Shown one piece after another: positions 7,858 through 17,242 of a DNA stretch of 64,000 nt (within the stretch, counting starts at the first letter, position 1; every line of letters begins with the position of its first letter). This DNA is from Lentilactobacillus diolivorans DSM 14421 (GTDB lineage: Bacteria; Bacillota; Bacilli; Lactobacillales; Lactobacillaceae): the NCBI RefSeq assembly GCF_001434255.1, contig NZ_AZEY01000077.1, forward strand, positions 1 to 64,000. Direction: 5' to 3'. The position numbers and the translations under genes are program-made. The notes beneath the pieces were generated by a model. The model was not told the DNA's origin. It ran no database searches and saw only the letters and a program-made list of their open reading frames with translations.

Positions 7858-8751
7858 TTAATCTTGTAATGTTTCAGTTACGGCTTCATGCGGATCGTTT
7901 TCGCCACTTGGTGTCTCACCTGTCACCTTCTTCGAATCATCCTTGGAACTGACTTGGGAACTTTGCTGTGGATTACTTACTGTGTCTTTCCCCGTATTCG
8001 GTACAATTTCTATGACTTGACTCGTTACTGTATCAACCTTTTTTTGAACGGGAATATCAATGACAGTAGTTGGTGCATTTGTATTGGGTTTAGCTGGAAT
8101 ATCATAAATAAGCGGATCATTGCTTAATTCCGTTACCTTTTTTTGCAAATCGTCAATCTTGGAGTTTGCTGCAGTTAATTCACTATTGCTTACAGCTCTT
8201 TGATTATAAACTGTAGAAGCGTATCCACGAACCGTTCCTAATTGACTAGTCAAACTGGCAACTTGATTCTTTAAAGCCTGCTGTTGCTTGGCATCAACTT
8301 TGCTTTGATCACTTTTAGCTTCATTTAATTGACTAGTTAATGAAGCGATCTGTTGGTCCAACTTTGAAATTTCATTGTTCAAACTATCCACTTGGCTGGT
8401 ATTAGTGGTTACCGCCACATCCCGGGTCGGTTCATCGGCGTTAATCTTAAATTGAAAAGCTTTCACCTTGTATCCACGTTTGGAAATGGTTACTCGATAC
8501 TTGCCCACCTTAAACGAATGATGCGCATTGATCTCGAATTTGCCCTTCTTGTTAGCCTTACCGGCTACGTATGTAACACCGTGACTGGTAATCTTAATAT
8601 TGGCGCCACGGGTTGCCTTACCAGAAACATAGTTTGCCCCTTCTTGAACCCGATTGACCTTTGCCTTCAAGACAGCCGTCTTAGCTTGGACATTGACTGA
8701 ACCAAATAGCATCGCTGGAACAACCAACGCAGATAAAACATATTTACTCAT
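7858..8751 (-). CDS. Secreted protein with Ig-like domain and coiled coil
   Basis: A 297-aa exported protein of unknown function. Residues 1-23 form a signal peptide (cleavage after VNVQA). About 25-105 look like a bacterial Ig-like/Big_6 module (GKATRGANIKI, KGKFEINAHH, GKYRVTISKRG). About 118-205 is a heptad-type coiled coil (SLNNEISKLDQQIASLTSQL). The tail is Pro/Ser/Thr/Asp-rich and disordered. There is no LPxTG motif, LysM or SLAP anchor, so it is either released or has lost its anchor. The coding remnant just downstream may be related to that loss. Confidence 0.7.
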   Translation of the reverse strand: MSKYVLSALVVPAMLFGSVNVQAKTAVLKAKVNRVQEGANYVSGKATRGANIKITSHGVTYVAGKANKKGKFEINAHHSFKVGKYRVTISKRGYKVKAFQFKINADEPTRDVAVTTNTSQVDSLNNEISKLDQQIASLTSQLNEAKSDQSKVDAKQQQALKNQVASLTSQLGTVRGYASTVYNQRAVSNSELTAANSKIDDLQKKVTELSNDPLIYDIPAKPNTNAPTTVIDIPVQKKVDTVTSQVIEIVPNTGKDTVSNPQQSSQVSSKDDSKKVTGETPSGENDPHEAVTETLQD

Positions 8752-9094
8752 AAAAAGTCCTCCAAAAAAATTATTTGTAGGCGGTTGAATTTATCCTGGT
8801 ATAACAAATAAGTGAGTGATAAATTTCCTTTCTTAATTTTTTATTTCTTAATCAAAATAAAACCCAACCCGCGTACATAAATTAATTACGTAAACTGGTT
8901 GGATTTTTAACGAAATTATTTTAAATTATTTTGAAAAAAATTAAAACTTAGTTAGTGAAATGTAATTAACCTGCTTCTTCTTGGATTGCTACCAGGTTAT
9001 GGCCCACCACATCCCATTTTCAGTCAGTCCACATGCTAACCAATGCCACTCTGTGCTATCATACTTAATAACTAACTAAATTAAGGACGGTTCA
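8752..9094. other. Divergent intergenic region with hairpin
   Basis: No gene seen. It holds the promoters of the divergent surface-protein and rlmD genes. CCAACC (8874-8879) and GGTTGG (8897-8902) enclose an imperfect AT-rich inverted repeat, followed by ATTTTT on the plus strand and TTTTATTTT on the minus strand, so it could act as a terminator or leader structure. The rlmD ribosome site AAGGACGG is at the right edge. Confidence 0.5.
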
Positions 9095-10477
9095 ATGACT
9101 AATAATAAAAATAACGTTCACGTTAACGAAGGTGAACAATTTACGATTCAAATTAAACGAATGGGAATCAACGGCGAAGGAATTGGCTATTACGAGCGAA
9201 AACTAGTCTTTGTGCCTGGTGCGCTGCCAACCGAGAAGGTTCGCGTTGAAGTGATTATTGATCAGCAAAACTTCATTCGCGCTCGATTAGTAGAAGTATT
9301 AACCAAAAGTAAGGACCGGATCGAGCCAATCGACGATTATGCCAATGAAGTTGGGGGCTTTGAACTTGAAAATTTAGCTTATCCAGCCCAGTTGGAATTT
9401 AAGCGGGACGTGATTCGTGACTCACTCGAAAAATTTAAACCAGCCGGTTACCGAAAGTATAAATTACGACCAACCATTGGGATGGACGATCCTACTCATT
9501 ACCGAAACAAAGCCACCTTTCAAATTCGTCAAGATGGTGATCAGATAATTGCTGGTTTATATAAGGAACGCAGCCATACAGTTGTCGACATGAAAACTTC
9601 CGCGCTCCAATATCCGCTAACGATGAAAGTGATGCGGGCAATTGTTGATATGATCCAAGATTTAAAAATCCCAGCTTATGACGAAGAGAAAAATGCCGGA
9701 ATTATTAAAACAGTGATTGTTCGAGCGGCTACCGCAACGGACGAAGTACAGGTCACCTTTGTTACACAAAGTCAAAAATTATTAAAAAAGCATCAATTAT
9801 TAGAGCGAATTCAACAAGAACTACCAGAAGTCGTTTCTGTCATGCAAAATATTAATCCTGGCAAGACACCAATGGTCTGGGGTAACGAGACCATTCACTT
9901 GGCCGGTAAGGAAAAAATTACCGAAGTCCTGGACGGTCTGAAATTTGACTTATCTGCCCGAGCTTTCCTGCAAGTTAACCCGGAAATGACATCAGTATTA
10001 TATAAGGAAGCTTTCAAGGCCCTTGATCTAAGTGGTAAGGAAAAACTGGTAGATGCCTATTCAGGTGTTGGGACAATCGGTCTTTCAGTTGCCAATCAAG
10101 TTCGTGAGGTTCGCGGAATGGACACCATTGCAGATGCCGTTCATGATGCCAATATGAATGCTGTCAAAAATGGGATTGTTAACGCAATTTACGAAGTCGG
10201 TGAAGCTGAGAAATTACTTCCGGAATGGATTGACGCCGGTTGGAAACCAACTGCATTAATTGTTGATCCACCCCGAACCGGTTTAGCTGACTCCTTAATT
10301 GAGACCATTTTGGACATTACGCCTAAGAAATTCGTTTATATTTCATGTAATCCTTCGACTTTAGCTCAAGATTTAGTAAAATTGAGTGAGAAATATCAAG
10401 TGGAATACATTCAATCAGTTGATTTAATGCCACAAACCGCACGCTGTGAATGCGTTGTTAAATTCAGAAAAAAGTAA
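9095..10477 (+). CDS. rlmD: 23S rRNA (uracil-C5)-methyltransferase, RlmD/RlmCD type
   Basis: SAM-dependent methylation of uridines in 23S rRNA (in Gram-positives one enzyme, RlmCD, can modify U747 and U1939). 460 aa: N-terminal TRAM domain (about 10-70), central region without the Fe-S cysteines of E. coli RlmD, SAM-binding DAYSGVGTIGLS (about 319-330), DPPRTGL (about 390-396) and the catalytic cysteine in SCNPSTLA (about C417). Start ATG has AAGGACGG upstream. The next gene follows after 34 nt and may be cotranscribed. Confidence 0.92.
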   Translation: MTNNKNNVHVNEGEQFTIQIKRMGINGEGIGYYERKLVFVPGALPTEKVRVEVIIDQQNFIRARLVEVLTKSKDRIEPIDDYANEVGGFELENLAYPAQLEFKRDVIRDSLEKFKPAGYRKYKLRPTIGMDDPTHYRNKATFQIRQDGDQIIAGLYKERSHTVVDMKTSALQYPLTMKVMRAIVDMIQDLKIPAYDEEKNAGIIKTVIVRAATATDEVQVTFVTQSQKLLKKHQLLERIQQELPEVVSVMQNINPGKTPMVWGNETIHLAGKEKITEVLDGLKFDLSARAFLQVNPEMTSVLYKEAFKALDLSGKEKLVDAYSGVGTIGLSVANQVREVRGMDTIADAVHDANMNAVKNGIVNAIYEVGEAEKLLPEWIDAGWKPTALIVDPPRTGLADSLIETILDITPKKFVYISCNPSTLAQDLVKLSEKYQVEYIQSVDLMPQTARCECVVKFRKK

Positions 10478-10511
10478 CATTTCAATCATTTATTGAAGAA
10501 AGGAGTCGACG

Positions 10512-10946
10512 ATGCAAAATCCTTTTGGAAACGGCAATAACGATGATAATAACGACAACAATAATAATCAGCAAAATATGATTCCGATTCCGCCCAACTT
10601 TGCGACAGTCGTCAATAAAGAAACGGGCCAAATCCGAATCGCAAAAGTCGGTTTTTCGTTTACCGCGTTGATTTTTGGCTGGCTAGTCCCCATATTCCGT
10701 TCGGATTGGTACAACTTTTTATGTATTTTTGGAATTGAACTCATTGTTGGGATGGGAATTGCACTGCAGGTCAACGAACCTTTAGATATCACCTTCCCCA
10801 TTGCCTCAAACAGTTTAAATATTATTTGGATGTTCATCTACAACATGATGTACTTCAAGCATTTGTTTAAAATAGGTTACGTTCCAGCTGATGAACGATC
10901 AAAGGAACTGTTGATTGAAGCTAAATACTGGAAAGAAAATAAGTAA
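10512..10946 (+). CDS. Small membrane protein, DUF2628/HrgC-like
   Basis: A 144-aa protein with an Asn/Asp-rich N-terminus (about 5-20), then KETGQIRIAKVGFSFTALIF, typical of a family of lactobacillar membrane proteins related to DUF2628. Three hydrophobic segments are seen at about 50-65, 72-90 and 97-115; the C-terminus is charged and probably cytosolic. AAAGGAG precedes the ATG. Function unknown. It follows rlmD closely and is followed by a strong terminator. Confidence 0.7.
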   Translation: MQNPFGNGNNDDNNDNNNNQQNMIPIPPNFATVVNKETGQIRIAKVGFSFTALIFGWLVPIFRSDWYNFLCIFGIELIVGMGIALQVNEPLDITFPIASNSLNIIWMFIYNMMYFKHLFKIGYVPADERSKELLIEAKYWKENK

Positions 10947-10984
10947 TTTCAAATAATTAACTGTTAAATCATCAATATGTTTAT

Positions 10985-11033
10985 GAAGCGGCTGATAACA
11001 GGACACGATGTCTTGGTATCAGCCGCTTTATAG
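10985..11033. terminator. Rho-independent terminator
   Basis: GCGGCTGATA pairs with TATCAGCCGC, with a further CAGGACAC / GATGTCTTG inner stem. It sits 40 nt after the stop of the DUF2628-like gene. Confidence 0.75.
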
Positions 11034-11116
11034 ATATAAGTGAATCATCTAGACTTTCCATTTTAAGATATTTTCTTGAAGTCCAAACTTGAGTTCATCA
11101 ACTAGGAGTAATTGTT

Positions 11117-11522
11117 TTGGCTACTTTGCCGAAACGTGCTGTGATAAGCAGCTCCCGACCATATAAACCACTAGCGCAACACATCCCCCTTACCTTGGAT
11201 GATTGTTTTGGGCTACTTTGCCAAAACGTGCTGTGACAAGCAGCTCCCGGCCATATAAGGCACCTAACGCAATATCCCTCAAACCTGGGATGATTGTTTT
11301 GGGCTACTTTGCCGAAACGTGCTGTGACAAGCAGCTCCCGGCCATATAAACCACTAACGCAATATCCTCTTACCTTGGATGATTGTTTTGGATACTTTGC
11401 CAAAACGTGCTGTGACAAGCAGCTCCCGGCCATATAAGGCACCTAACTCAATATCCCCCAAACCTGGGATATTGAGTTAGGTGCCTTATATTCTGGGAGC
11501 TAAACGCTTGTCGCAGCACTCT
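11117..11522 (-). repeat. Hairpin-element array b (four half units)
   Basis: Units with GAAACG/AAAACG boxes at 11131, 11223, 11314 and 11402 (periods 92, 91, 88). Units 1 and 3 share one spacer (ATATAAACCACTA), units 2 and 4 another (ATATAAGGCACCTAAC), giving A-B-A-B. The last unit is completed to a full hairpin: GTGCTGTGACAAGC with GCTTGTCGCAGCAC, and GCTCCC with GGGAGC, around a perfect stem of more than 20 bp. The AGAGTG box lies 4 nt after the stop of the gene at 11527. Confidence 0.88.
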
Positions 11523-11526
11523 GGTT

Positions 11527-11847
11527 TTACCCATTCACCAGCAATTCCATCTGGCCCTTTTGCGGCGCAAAATTAATTCCCAGCAACGGTTCCTTCAAGA
11601 TTTTACCGTATTCGTCCAGTACATCATCCGGTAGTGGCGTTGTGTTCCGCAATTCAGACAAAACATCCCCGGCAGAATACGCACTTCTCAGGTCAATGAA
11701 CAAGTTGACTTTATTAGTGACATCGCGAAATAAATCAGTTAATAATCCATTAGGCTTCCCATTAACATCGGTAATCACAACCTGTGAAGAATCAAACCCC
11801 AAGTGATTAAAGCTAACCATTTTTAACACGTCAAATAAATTGTTCAT
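11527..11847 (-). CDS. Hypothetical protein
   Basis: A 106-aa acidic soluble protein that I do not recognise. No signal peptide or membrane segment. It contains the regular pattern FDSSQVVITDVNGKPNGLLTDLF and a C-terminal half rich in Leu and Pro (TPLPDDVLDEYGKILKEP). ATG at 11847 chosen because GGAGGG lies 10 nt upstream; a TTG two codons earlier is too close to that site. The 3' end abuts array b. Confidence 0.6.
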   Translation of the reverse strand: MNNLFDVLKMVSFNHLGFDSSQVVITDVNGKPNGLLTDLFRDVTNKVNLFIDLRSAYSAGDVLSELRNTTPLPDDVLDEYGKILKEPLLGINFAPQKGQMELLVNG

Positions 11848-12125
11848 GACCAATATCCCTCCGTAACGTTTACTTTAACAATTAATTATAACCGTATCTT
11901 CTGTAGAATGGAAAGAAAATCGCTTTTGAGCGGACGTTTTAGCAATATCCATAATGCAAAGATGTGCATGTGTGAGCAACGGTCTTATATAGCTAATCCC
12001 ACCACATCTCTCATTTGTCATTGCTCGTGTTTAGCTGGTCGATCTCAAAGTACTTCCTGCCATCCTTGATTTTGATACAACTAATAAGTGTTTCACAAGA
12101 ATATTAATAAGATTAAAATTTACTG
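11848..12125. other. Intergenic region, no gene seen
   Basis: Divergent region between the hypothetical gene and the dehydrogenase. I see no ORF with a ribosome site and no clear terminator; the recognisable signal is the dehydrogenase promoter immediately to its right. Confidence 0.5.
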
Positions 12126-12153
12126 TTGAAATGATTAGAACTAATGTTATACT
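12126..12153 (+). promoter_or_regulatory. Promoter of the dehydrogenase gene
   Basis: TTGAAA (12126-12131) and TATACT (12148-12153) with a 16-bp spacer, about 40 nt upstream of the ribosome site TGAGGTG. A good match to the housekeeping sigma consensus. Confidence 0.65.
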
Positions 12154-12200
12154 GATTATCAACACGGATAATACTAACAAGAAGATGTGAGGTGCATATT

Positions 12201-13154
12201 ATGACAAGAAAAATTGGTGTTATTGGAATGGGTCATGTTGGCTCAACGGTTGCTCATTACATAGTTGCAGAAGGATTTGCGGACGACTTAGTCTTAATTG
12301 ATCCAAACGAGAAAAAAGTCACAGCGGACGCTACTGATTTTGAAGACGCGATGGCTAACTTACCAGTCCATACCAACATTACGGTTAACGATTATTCAGC
12401 ACTTAAAGATGCTGATGTTGTAATTTCCGCCGTTGGAAATATTTTGCTTCAAAAAGATAACAAAGAACATGATCGTTTTATTGAATTACCATTTACCAAA
12501 AACGCGGTCAAAGACGTTAGTGCAAAATTAAAAGCATCTGGGTTTAACGGGATCTTAGTTGATATCACTAATCCGTGTGACGTTATTACCACGATGTACC
12601 AAAAGTTTACCGGTCTACCAAAGAATCACGTGATGGGAACTGGTACTTTGCTTGATTCATCACGAATGCGTCGTGCCGTGTCATCCGAATTAGGAATCGA
12701 TCCTCGTTCGGTTGCCGGCTATAACTTAGGCGAACATGGTAACTCTCAGTTTACTGCTTGGTCAACAGTCCGTGTTCTCGGCCGACCAATTACTGAGATT
12801 GCTAAGGAACGCAACATTGATTTAGCTAAATTGGATGAAGTTGCCCGAGCTGGTGGTTACACTGTCTTCCATGGCAAGCATTACACCAACTACGGAATTG
12901 CATCGGCTGCCGTCCGCTTAGCTAATATCATCATTAGTGACGCCCGAACTGAAATTCCTGTTTCCAACTGGCATGAGGAATACAATACCTACCTATCATA
13001 CCCAGCCATTGTTGGTCGTGACGGCATCATTGAACAAGATCATCTCGAATTAACTGATGATGAAAATGAAAAGTTAAAAGCATCTGCCAATTACATCCGG
13101 ACCCGATTTGAAGATACAATCGCCGGAATGGAAAAGGAAGCAGCTGCTAAATAG
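12201..13154 (+). CDS. L-2-hydroxyisocaproate dehydrogenase / L-lactate dehydrogenase family
   Basis: NAD-dependent reduction of 2-keto acids to L-2-hydroxy acids. 317 aa. The Rossmann motif GMGHVG is at 9-14 with the NAD-selecting Asp near D34, the substrate-loop Arg at about R92 (HDRF), the DxxR pair D152/R155 and the catalytic His in GEHG (177-180). The overall pattern (DFEDAMANL, GTGTLLDSSRM, NLGEHGNSQF) is closer to L-HicDH of Weissella than to the glycolytic L-LDH. ATG at 12201 has TGAGGTG 6 nt upstream; an earlier GTG lies within that site. Probably branched-chain keto acid or lactate metabolism. Confidence 0.9.
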   Translation: MTRKIGVIGMGHVGSTVAHYIVAEGFADDLVLIDPNEKKVTADATDFEDAMANLPVHTNITVNDYSALKDADVVISAVGNILLQKDNKEHDRFIELPFTKNAVKDVSAKLKASGFNGILVDITNPCDVITTMYQKFTGLPKNHVMGTGTLLDSSRMRRAVSSELGIDPRSVAGYNLGEHGNSQFTAWSTVRVLGRPITEIAKERNIDLAKLDEVARAGGYTVFHGKHYTNYGIASAAVRLANIIISDARTEIPVSNWHEEYNTYLSYPAIVGRDGIIEQDHLELTDDENEKLKASANYIRTRFEDTIAGMEKEAAAK

Positions 13155-13177
13155 ATTATCGGCTTAGTCGATTTTCA

Positions 13178-13234
13178 AAATAAAAACGCCCTTGGGGGAA
13201 TATGATTTTTCCTCCCCTAGAGGCGTTTTTGTTG
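13178..13234. terminator. Bidirectional terminator
   Basis: AAAAACGCC..TTGGGGGAA pairs with TTCCTCCCC..GGCGTTTTT. It follows the dehydrogenase stop by about 25 nt and has T runs on both strands. Confidence 0.85.
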
Positions 13235-13294
13235 TGGCAAAATATATGAGGACAATTGATTCCAGTCAGGTGGATTTCTCTGTGGAGATTATCA

Positions 13295-13681
13295 ATTTTA
13301 CTTTGCTGAAACGTGCTGAGACAAGCAGCCCCGGCCATATAAGCCACTTGCAACTTGATCTTTAACTGCTAAGCACCGATTTCATTTTGCTGAAACGTGC
13401 TGAGACAAGCAGCCCCCGCCATATAAGCCACTTGCAACTTGATCTTTAACTGCTAAGCACCGATTTTATTTTGCTGAAACGTGCAAAAGACAAGCAGCTC
13501 CCGGCCATATAAGGCACCTGCAGCTTGATTTTTAACTGCTGATCACCGATTTTATTTTGCTGAAACGTGCTGTGACAAGCAGCTCCCGGCCATATAAGCC
13601 ACTAATGCCTAAATTCCAAAACCTGGAATTTAGGCATTAGTGGCTTATATTCTGGGAGCTAAGCGCTTGTCGCAGCACTCT
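13295..13681 (-). repeat. Hairpin-element array c (four half units)
   Basis: GAAACG boxes at 13307, 13391, 13476 and 13561 (period 84-85). Units 1 and 2 are nearly identical; unit 3 has different arms (GTGCAAAAGACAAGC). Unit 4 is completed to a full hairpin (GTGCTGTGACAAGC with GCTTGTCGCAGCAC; GCTCCC with GGGAGC). The AGAGTG box follows the glpK stop codon with no base between. Confidence 0.88.
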
Positions 13682-15202
13682 TTATATTTTTGTCAACTTA
13701 TACGACCTCGTGGCATCCACCGCTGCCTGCCACCCTCGATACAATTTATCACGACGCGTTGCTTCCATATTTGGCTCAAACATCCGGCCCTTATCTACCA
13801 ACGCCTTAATTTCATCCAGATCTTTCCAATAACCAACTCCCAAGCCAGCCAATACAGCCGCGCCAAACGCCGTTGTATTTTCATCCGCTGCCCGCTGAAT
13901 TGGGATATTTAAAATATCTGCCTGGAACTGCATTAAATAGCTGTTTCGAGAAGCTCCACCATCGGCCATTAAAACCGGAATATGCATATGGGTATCGGCT
14001 TCCATTGTTTGAATAATATCCTTAGTTCCATAAGCAATTGATTGTAATGTCGCTTTGACAAAGTCATCCTTAGTTGTTCCCCTAGTTAATCCAAATACGG
14101 CACCACGCACATCCTGTTCCCAATAGGGTGCCCCTAATCCGTTAAATGCCGGAACAACATACACTTCATCATCGTCAGTCGAATTCATTGCCGCCTGCCG
14201 AGACTCCGGCACATTATCGATCAATTCCAACGTATCGGCTAACCAAGTCACAGCTGTTCCCGCCGCAAAAATTGAACCTTCCAATGCATAGGTTGTCTTC
14301 CCATCGATATTGTAGGCAATGGTGGTCAACAAATTATCATCCGACAGCTCTGGTTTGTCCCCTGTATTCATCATGATGAAGGCACCATCACCATAGGTAT
14401 TCTTAATCATTCCAGGCTCAAATGCCATTTGACCAATTAAGGCAGCCGACTGGTCACCAGCAATCCCGGAAATCGGCACTTCAATTCCGTAAAATTGATA
14501 GTTCTTCGTTGTCCCATACAGTTCACTCGATGTTTTAACATCAGGGAGCATTATCCGTGGAATATTTAATAACTTCAAAATATCGTCATCCCACCGGAGT
14601 GCATGGATATTAAACAACATCGTCCGGCTGGCATTGGTATAGTCGGTTACATGGTATTCACCGCCGGAAAGTTTCCAGACTAGCCAAGTATCAACCGTTC
14701 CAAATAACAAGTCACCCTTTTCAGCCCGCTCCTGAGCACCATCAACATGATCCAAAATCCACCGAATCTTAGTGGCAGAAAAATACGAATCAATAATCAA
14801 ACCAGTTTTCTTGTGAATCAGGTTTGAATAACCATCATTCTTTAATTTACGAGCCAGTGGCGCCGTTTGCTTAGACTGCCAACCAATTGCGTTATAAATT
14901 GGCTCACCAGTCTCCTTGTCCCAAATAAGAGTTGTTTCACGTTGGTTAACAATCCCAATTCCGGCAATGTCTTCCGGATGAATGCCGGCATCAATAAAAG
15001 CGGATGAAATCACATTTAAAACCGAAGTCCAAATTTCGTTTGGATCAGTTTCTACCCAACCATTATGAGGAATAATTTGTTTTATCGGCTTAAATGCCTC
15101 GATTACTTTTCGACCATTATGATCAAAAATCATTGCCCGGGTGCTTGTCGTCCCTTGGTCAATTGACAATAAATATTTTGGCTGATCTGTTAAACTTGCC
15201 AT
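13682..15202 (-). CDS. glpK: Glycerol kinase GlpK
   Basis: ATP-dependent phosphorylation of glycerol to glycerol-3-phosphate in the cytosol. 506 aa. FGGY-kinase phosphate motif DQGTTSTR at 15-22, substrate region [22 protein letters not shown] and the adenosine motif [14 protein letters not shown] near the C-terminus are intact. ATG at 15202 chosen because GGAGTG precedes it; an upstream TTG six codons earlier is less likely. No glpF or glpO is adjacent. A cre-like operator 20 bp upstream suggests CcpA repression in glucose. Stop codon touches array c. Confidence 0.95.
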   Translation of the reverse strand: MASLTDQPKYLLSIDQGTTSTRAMIFDHNGRKVIEAFKPIKQIIPHNGWVETDPNEIWTSVLNVISSAFIDAGIHPEDIAGIGIVNQRETTLIWDKETGEPIYNAIGWQSKQTAPLARKLKNDGYSNLIHKKTGLIIDSYFSATKIRWILDHVDGAQERAEKGDLLFGTVDTWLVWKLSGGEYHVTDYTNASRTMLFNIHALRWDDDILKLLNIPRIMLPDVKTSSELYGTTKNYQFYGIEVPISGIAGDQSAALIGQMAFEPGMIKNTYGDGAFIMMNTGDKPELSDDNLLTTIAYNIDGKTTYALEGSIFAAGTAVTWLADTLELIDNVPESRQAAMNSTDDDEVYVVPAFNGLGAPYWEQDVRGAVFGLTRGTTKDDFVKATLQSIAYGTKDIIQTMEADTHMHIPVLMADGGASRNSYLMQFQADILNIPIQRAADENTTAFGAAVLAGLGVGYWKDLDEIKALVDKGRMFEPNMEATRRDKLYRGWQAAVDATRSYKLTKI

Positions 15203-15221
15203 TGTCTTCACTCCAATCAAA

Positions 15222-15235
15222 CGAAACCGATTTCA
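15222..15235 (-). promoter_or_regulatory. Catabolite-responsive element (cre) upstream of glpK
   Basis: On the minus strand TGAAATCGGTTTCG matches the consensus TGWAANCGNTNWCA in all positions except the last. It sits about 20 bp upstream of the glpK start, where bound CcpA would block transcription. Confidence 0.65.
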
Positions 15236-15300
15236 TATTATTTTAAAAATAGTAACACGAATCCGAAATAATTTATTAAATGATAACTTATTTTCATATT

Positions 15301-15335
15301 AAAAATGCACATTATGAACTATACCATAATGTGCA
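15301..15335 (-). terminator. Terminator of the 15393-15635 gene
   Basis: Perfect 11-bp inverted repeat TGCACATTATG / CATAATGTGCA (15306-15316 and 15325-15335) with an 8-nt loop, followed on the minus strand by TTTTT. Confidence 0.75.
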
Positions 15336-15392
15336 AATCAATTCAAATTGTTGGATTATTAACTTTTTTGAAGCATAATTAAACTAGACCAA

Positions 15393-15635
15393 TTAACGTT
15401 TGACGTCAACGTGAATATCATCGCCGTCTTTTGTGTTCAGCTTTTCATCATAACTAAAATTGGCATCTGTAAAATAATGTTTGATCTCTTTATTAACGTC
15501 TTCAAGCGGTCGATTATCACCGTCCTGACGGTTAATTACGATCTCATACTCCTTCTTGTCATCGTCGGTGTTGACAAACTTATAAATAACATCAACGGTA
15601 TTTAGAATTTCTTGAATCAATTGGCGTTCAGTCAT
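15393..15635 (-). CDS. Small hypothetical protein
   Basis: An 80-aa, strongly charged cytosolic protein of unknown function; the C-terminal half is acidic (TDANFSYDEKLNTKDGDDI). No membrane segment. ATG at 15635 chosen because GAAAGGGGT lies upstream at good spacing; the frame continues six codons further to a TTG. It has its own terminator downstream, so it is a single-gene transcript. Confidence 0.6.
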   Translation of the reverse strand: MTERQLIQEILNTVDVIYKFVNTDDDKKEYEIVINRQDGDNRPLEDVNKEIKHYFTDANFSYDEKLNTKDGDDIHVDVKR

Positions 15636-15793
15636 CTCTAATACCCCTTTCAATACACGTATATGTCTACTTTAGCGCAAATTAGTAAAAATTGTTATCA
15701 TTAAAGTTAAAAAGTCTTTTATCCTACGAAAAAATATTTACAATCGACATAATTGTGAACTATACTTAAGTTTATCATACCGAGGTGAGAATG

Positions 15794-15997
15794 ATGACTA
15801 TCGCGTCAAAAGAAATATCGAATGAATTAATGAATGCGTATAAAGCACATAAGATGGTAATGATTGAATTGAAAGACCAAAAAATGACCGGTACCGTTGC
15901 GGCAGTTAACGATAATCAGGCCTTTATCAATCGACCCGGCAAACAGGTAACAGTCATCAATCTCGACGACATTGTTAAAGTTACCGTGTTAGGTTAA
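15794..15997 (+). CDS. Small protein with SH3/Sm-like pattern
   Basis: A 67-aa protein. The second half (KDQKMTGTVAAVNDNQAFI ... VTVINLDDIVKVTVLG) has the strand pattern of small Sm-like or YolD-like proteins, in which a GxV turn is followed by a hydrophobic strand and a closing IxLDDIxxV strand. The match is by eye and not certain. GAGGTG lies 6 nt upstream of the ATG at 15794; the ATG one codon earlier is too close. Function unknown. Confidence 0.55.
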   Translation: MTIASKEISNELMNAYKAHKMVMIELKDQKMTGTVAAVNDNQAFINRPGKQVTVINLDDIVKVTVLG

Positions 15998-16035
15998 TTA
16001 TGTGTAGTCAAAGCTTCGAATATATTCTGTAAAAC

Positions 16036-16084
16036 AGCTAATTGGCTTGAGACAACATTGGTTGATCCTAAGCCATTTTTATTT
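16036..16084 (+). terminator. Terminator-like hairpin
   Basis: GGCTTGAGACAA..GATCCTAAGCC followed by ATTTTTATTT. It resembles a degenerate copy of the short hairpin of the composite element and lies about 40 nt after the small gene's stop. Confidence 0.5.
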
Positions 16085-16191
16085 GGACTCAGTTGATGCC
16101 TTTGTTGGAACATTTGCGGTTAGTAAGTTGAATATAAGTCCGACTGGAATTTTGATATGGGCTTGCTTTTTAACTGTGAATTGTCGATTCT

Positions 16192-16491
16192 ATTTAGTTG
16201 AAACGTGCAAAAGCCAAGCAGCCCCCCGGCCATATAAAATGTTTGGAGATGGCGTTATAACTGTGAATCACTGATTTTGTTTAGCTAAAACGTGCAAAAG
16301 AAGGGCTGATCCCGGCCATATAAAACATTTGGAGATGGCGTTTTAACTGTGAGTCACTGATTCCATTTAGCTAAAACGTGCAAAAGCCAAGCAGCCCCCG
16401 GCCATATAAGCCACTAACCCCCAGATTCAGAACAGGAATCTGGGGGTTAGTGGCTTATATTCTGGAGGCTAACCGCTTGGTTTTGCACTCT
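16192..16491 (-). repeat. Hairpin-element array d (three half units)
   Basis: AAACG boxes at 16200, 16286 and 16372 (period 86). Units 1 and 3 share arms (CAAAAGCCAAGCAGCC), unit 2 differs (CAAAAGAAGGGCTGATCCC). The last unit forms the full hairpin GTGCAAAAGCCAAGC with GCTTGGTTTTGCAC around a perfect inner stem ending in the loop AGAACAG. The TAG stop of the neighbouring gene overlaps the AGAGTG box. Confidence 0.88.
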
Positions 16492-17110
16492 ATTTATTTT
16501 TCTCATACAACGCCTGCTCAAACCGCTTACGCAAACTCTCCGTTAGCATAATGATATCCTTGGGGGGCTTGTTAACACTAAAATCGAAACAAAATCTTAA
16601 AGGGACACCCATATTATAGATGTCTTCATATATACTCACTGTTTTTGGATCCGCATCCCTTGTATATCCCATCAGAATTTGCATGCCTTTTTTCTTATGC
16701 AAATCCCAATTTGATGTATCTTTATTTCGCGCCAAAAGCTCACTGGGGTTAATTGAATCCAACGCATTTACCAATGTTTTAGCGTTGCTAATTTTATGCT
16801 GAACACCTAAAAAGACAATGTAACGGCGTAAAACTGGGATAACCGACGTAAAAAAAACATTTGTTGCTGCAATTTTTTCTGGAAATAAGTCTAAGATAAC
16901 ATGTTTAACTGACTTAGCCGTATAACGCCTCGGCCCTCGTAATTCATACTTATAAGACAAACCGACAAACGCCCGTGTAATATATTCCGCAGCCACTTTT
17001 TCCGGTTTTGTCAGCTTATTAAACGAACGCGTTGTTCGAAAGCGGCCAAACCAAAGGCGATTACTATCAAAGTGTTTTTCTGCTTCTACTTCCGAATATG
17101 TTTTTTGCAC
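16490..17110 (-). CDS. Hypothetical protein
   Basis: A 206-aa basic cytosolic protein that I do not recognise. It is predicted mainly alpha-helical, with several Arg/Lys-rich segments (RLWFGRFRTTRSF, YKYELRGPRRYTAK) that would suit nucleic-acid binding, but no named motif is visible. GTG at 17110 is preferred because AGAAGGTG lies 5 nt upstream; another GTG ten codons earlier lacks a ribosome site. The stop TAG is formed at the junction with array d. Confidence 0.6.
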   Translation of the reverse strand: MQKTYSEVEAEKHFDSNRLWFGRFRTTRSFNKLTKPEKVAAEYITRAFVGLSYKYELRGPRRYTAKSVKHVILDLFPEKIAATNVFFTSVIPVLRRYIVFLGVQHKISNAKTLVNALDSINPSELLARNKDTSNWDLHKKKGMQILMGYTRDADPKTVSIYEDIYNMGVPLRFCFDFSVNKPPKDIIMLTESLRKRFEQALYEKNK

Positions 17111-17242
17111 AAGATCACCTTCTACAAGGTATATTAACACGATTAGTTCGACAAACGTACTAATTTGATCGTCACCATTTCAAAAGCAAAATAAGTATTA
17201 TACAATGGTAGCTATTGAGATTAAGGAGAGCTTTTTTATATT

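Noticed and set aside
11098-11442. Minus-strand ORF with repeated peptides of the type YMAGSCLSQHV
   Set aside because: It is a translation of hairpin array b (ATATGGCCGGGAGCTG reads Y-M-A-G-S-C). Similar ORFs arise at 3712-4023, 50873-51055 and 62844-63236 from the other arrays; none has a ribosome site.
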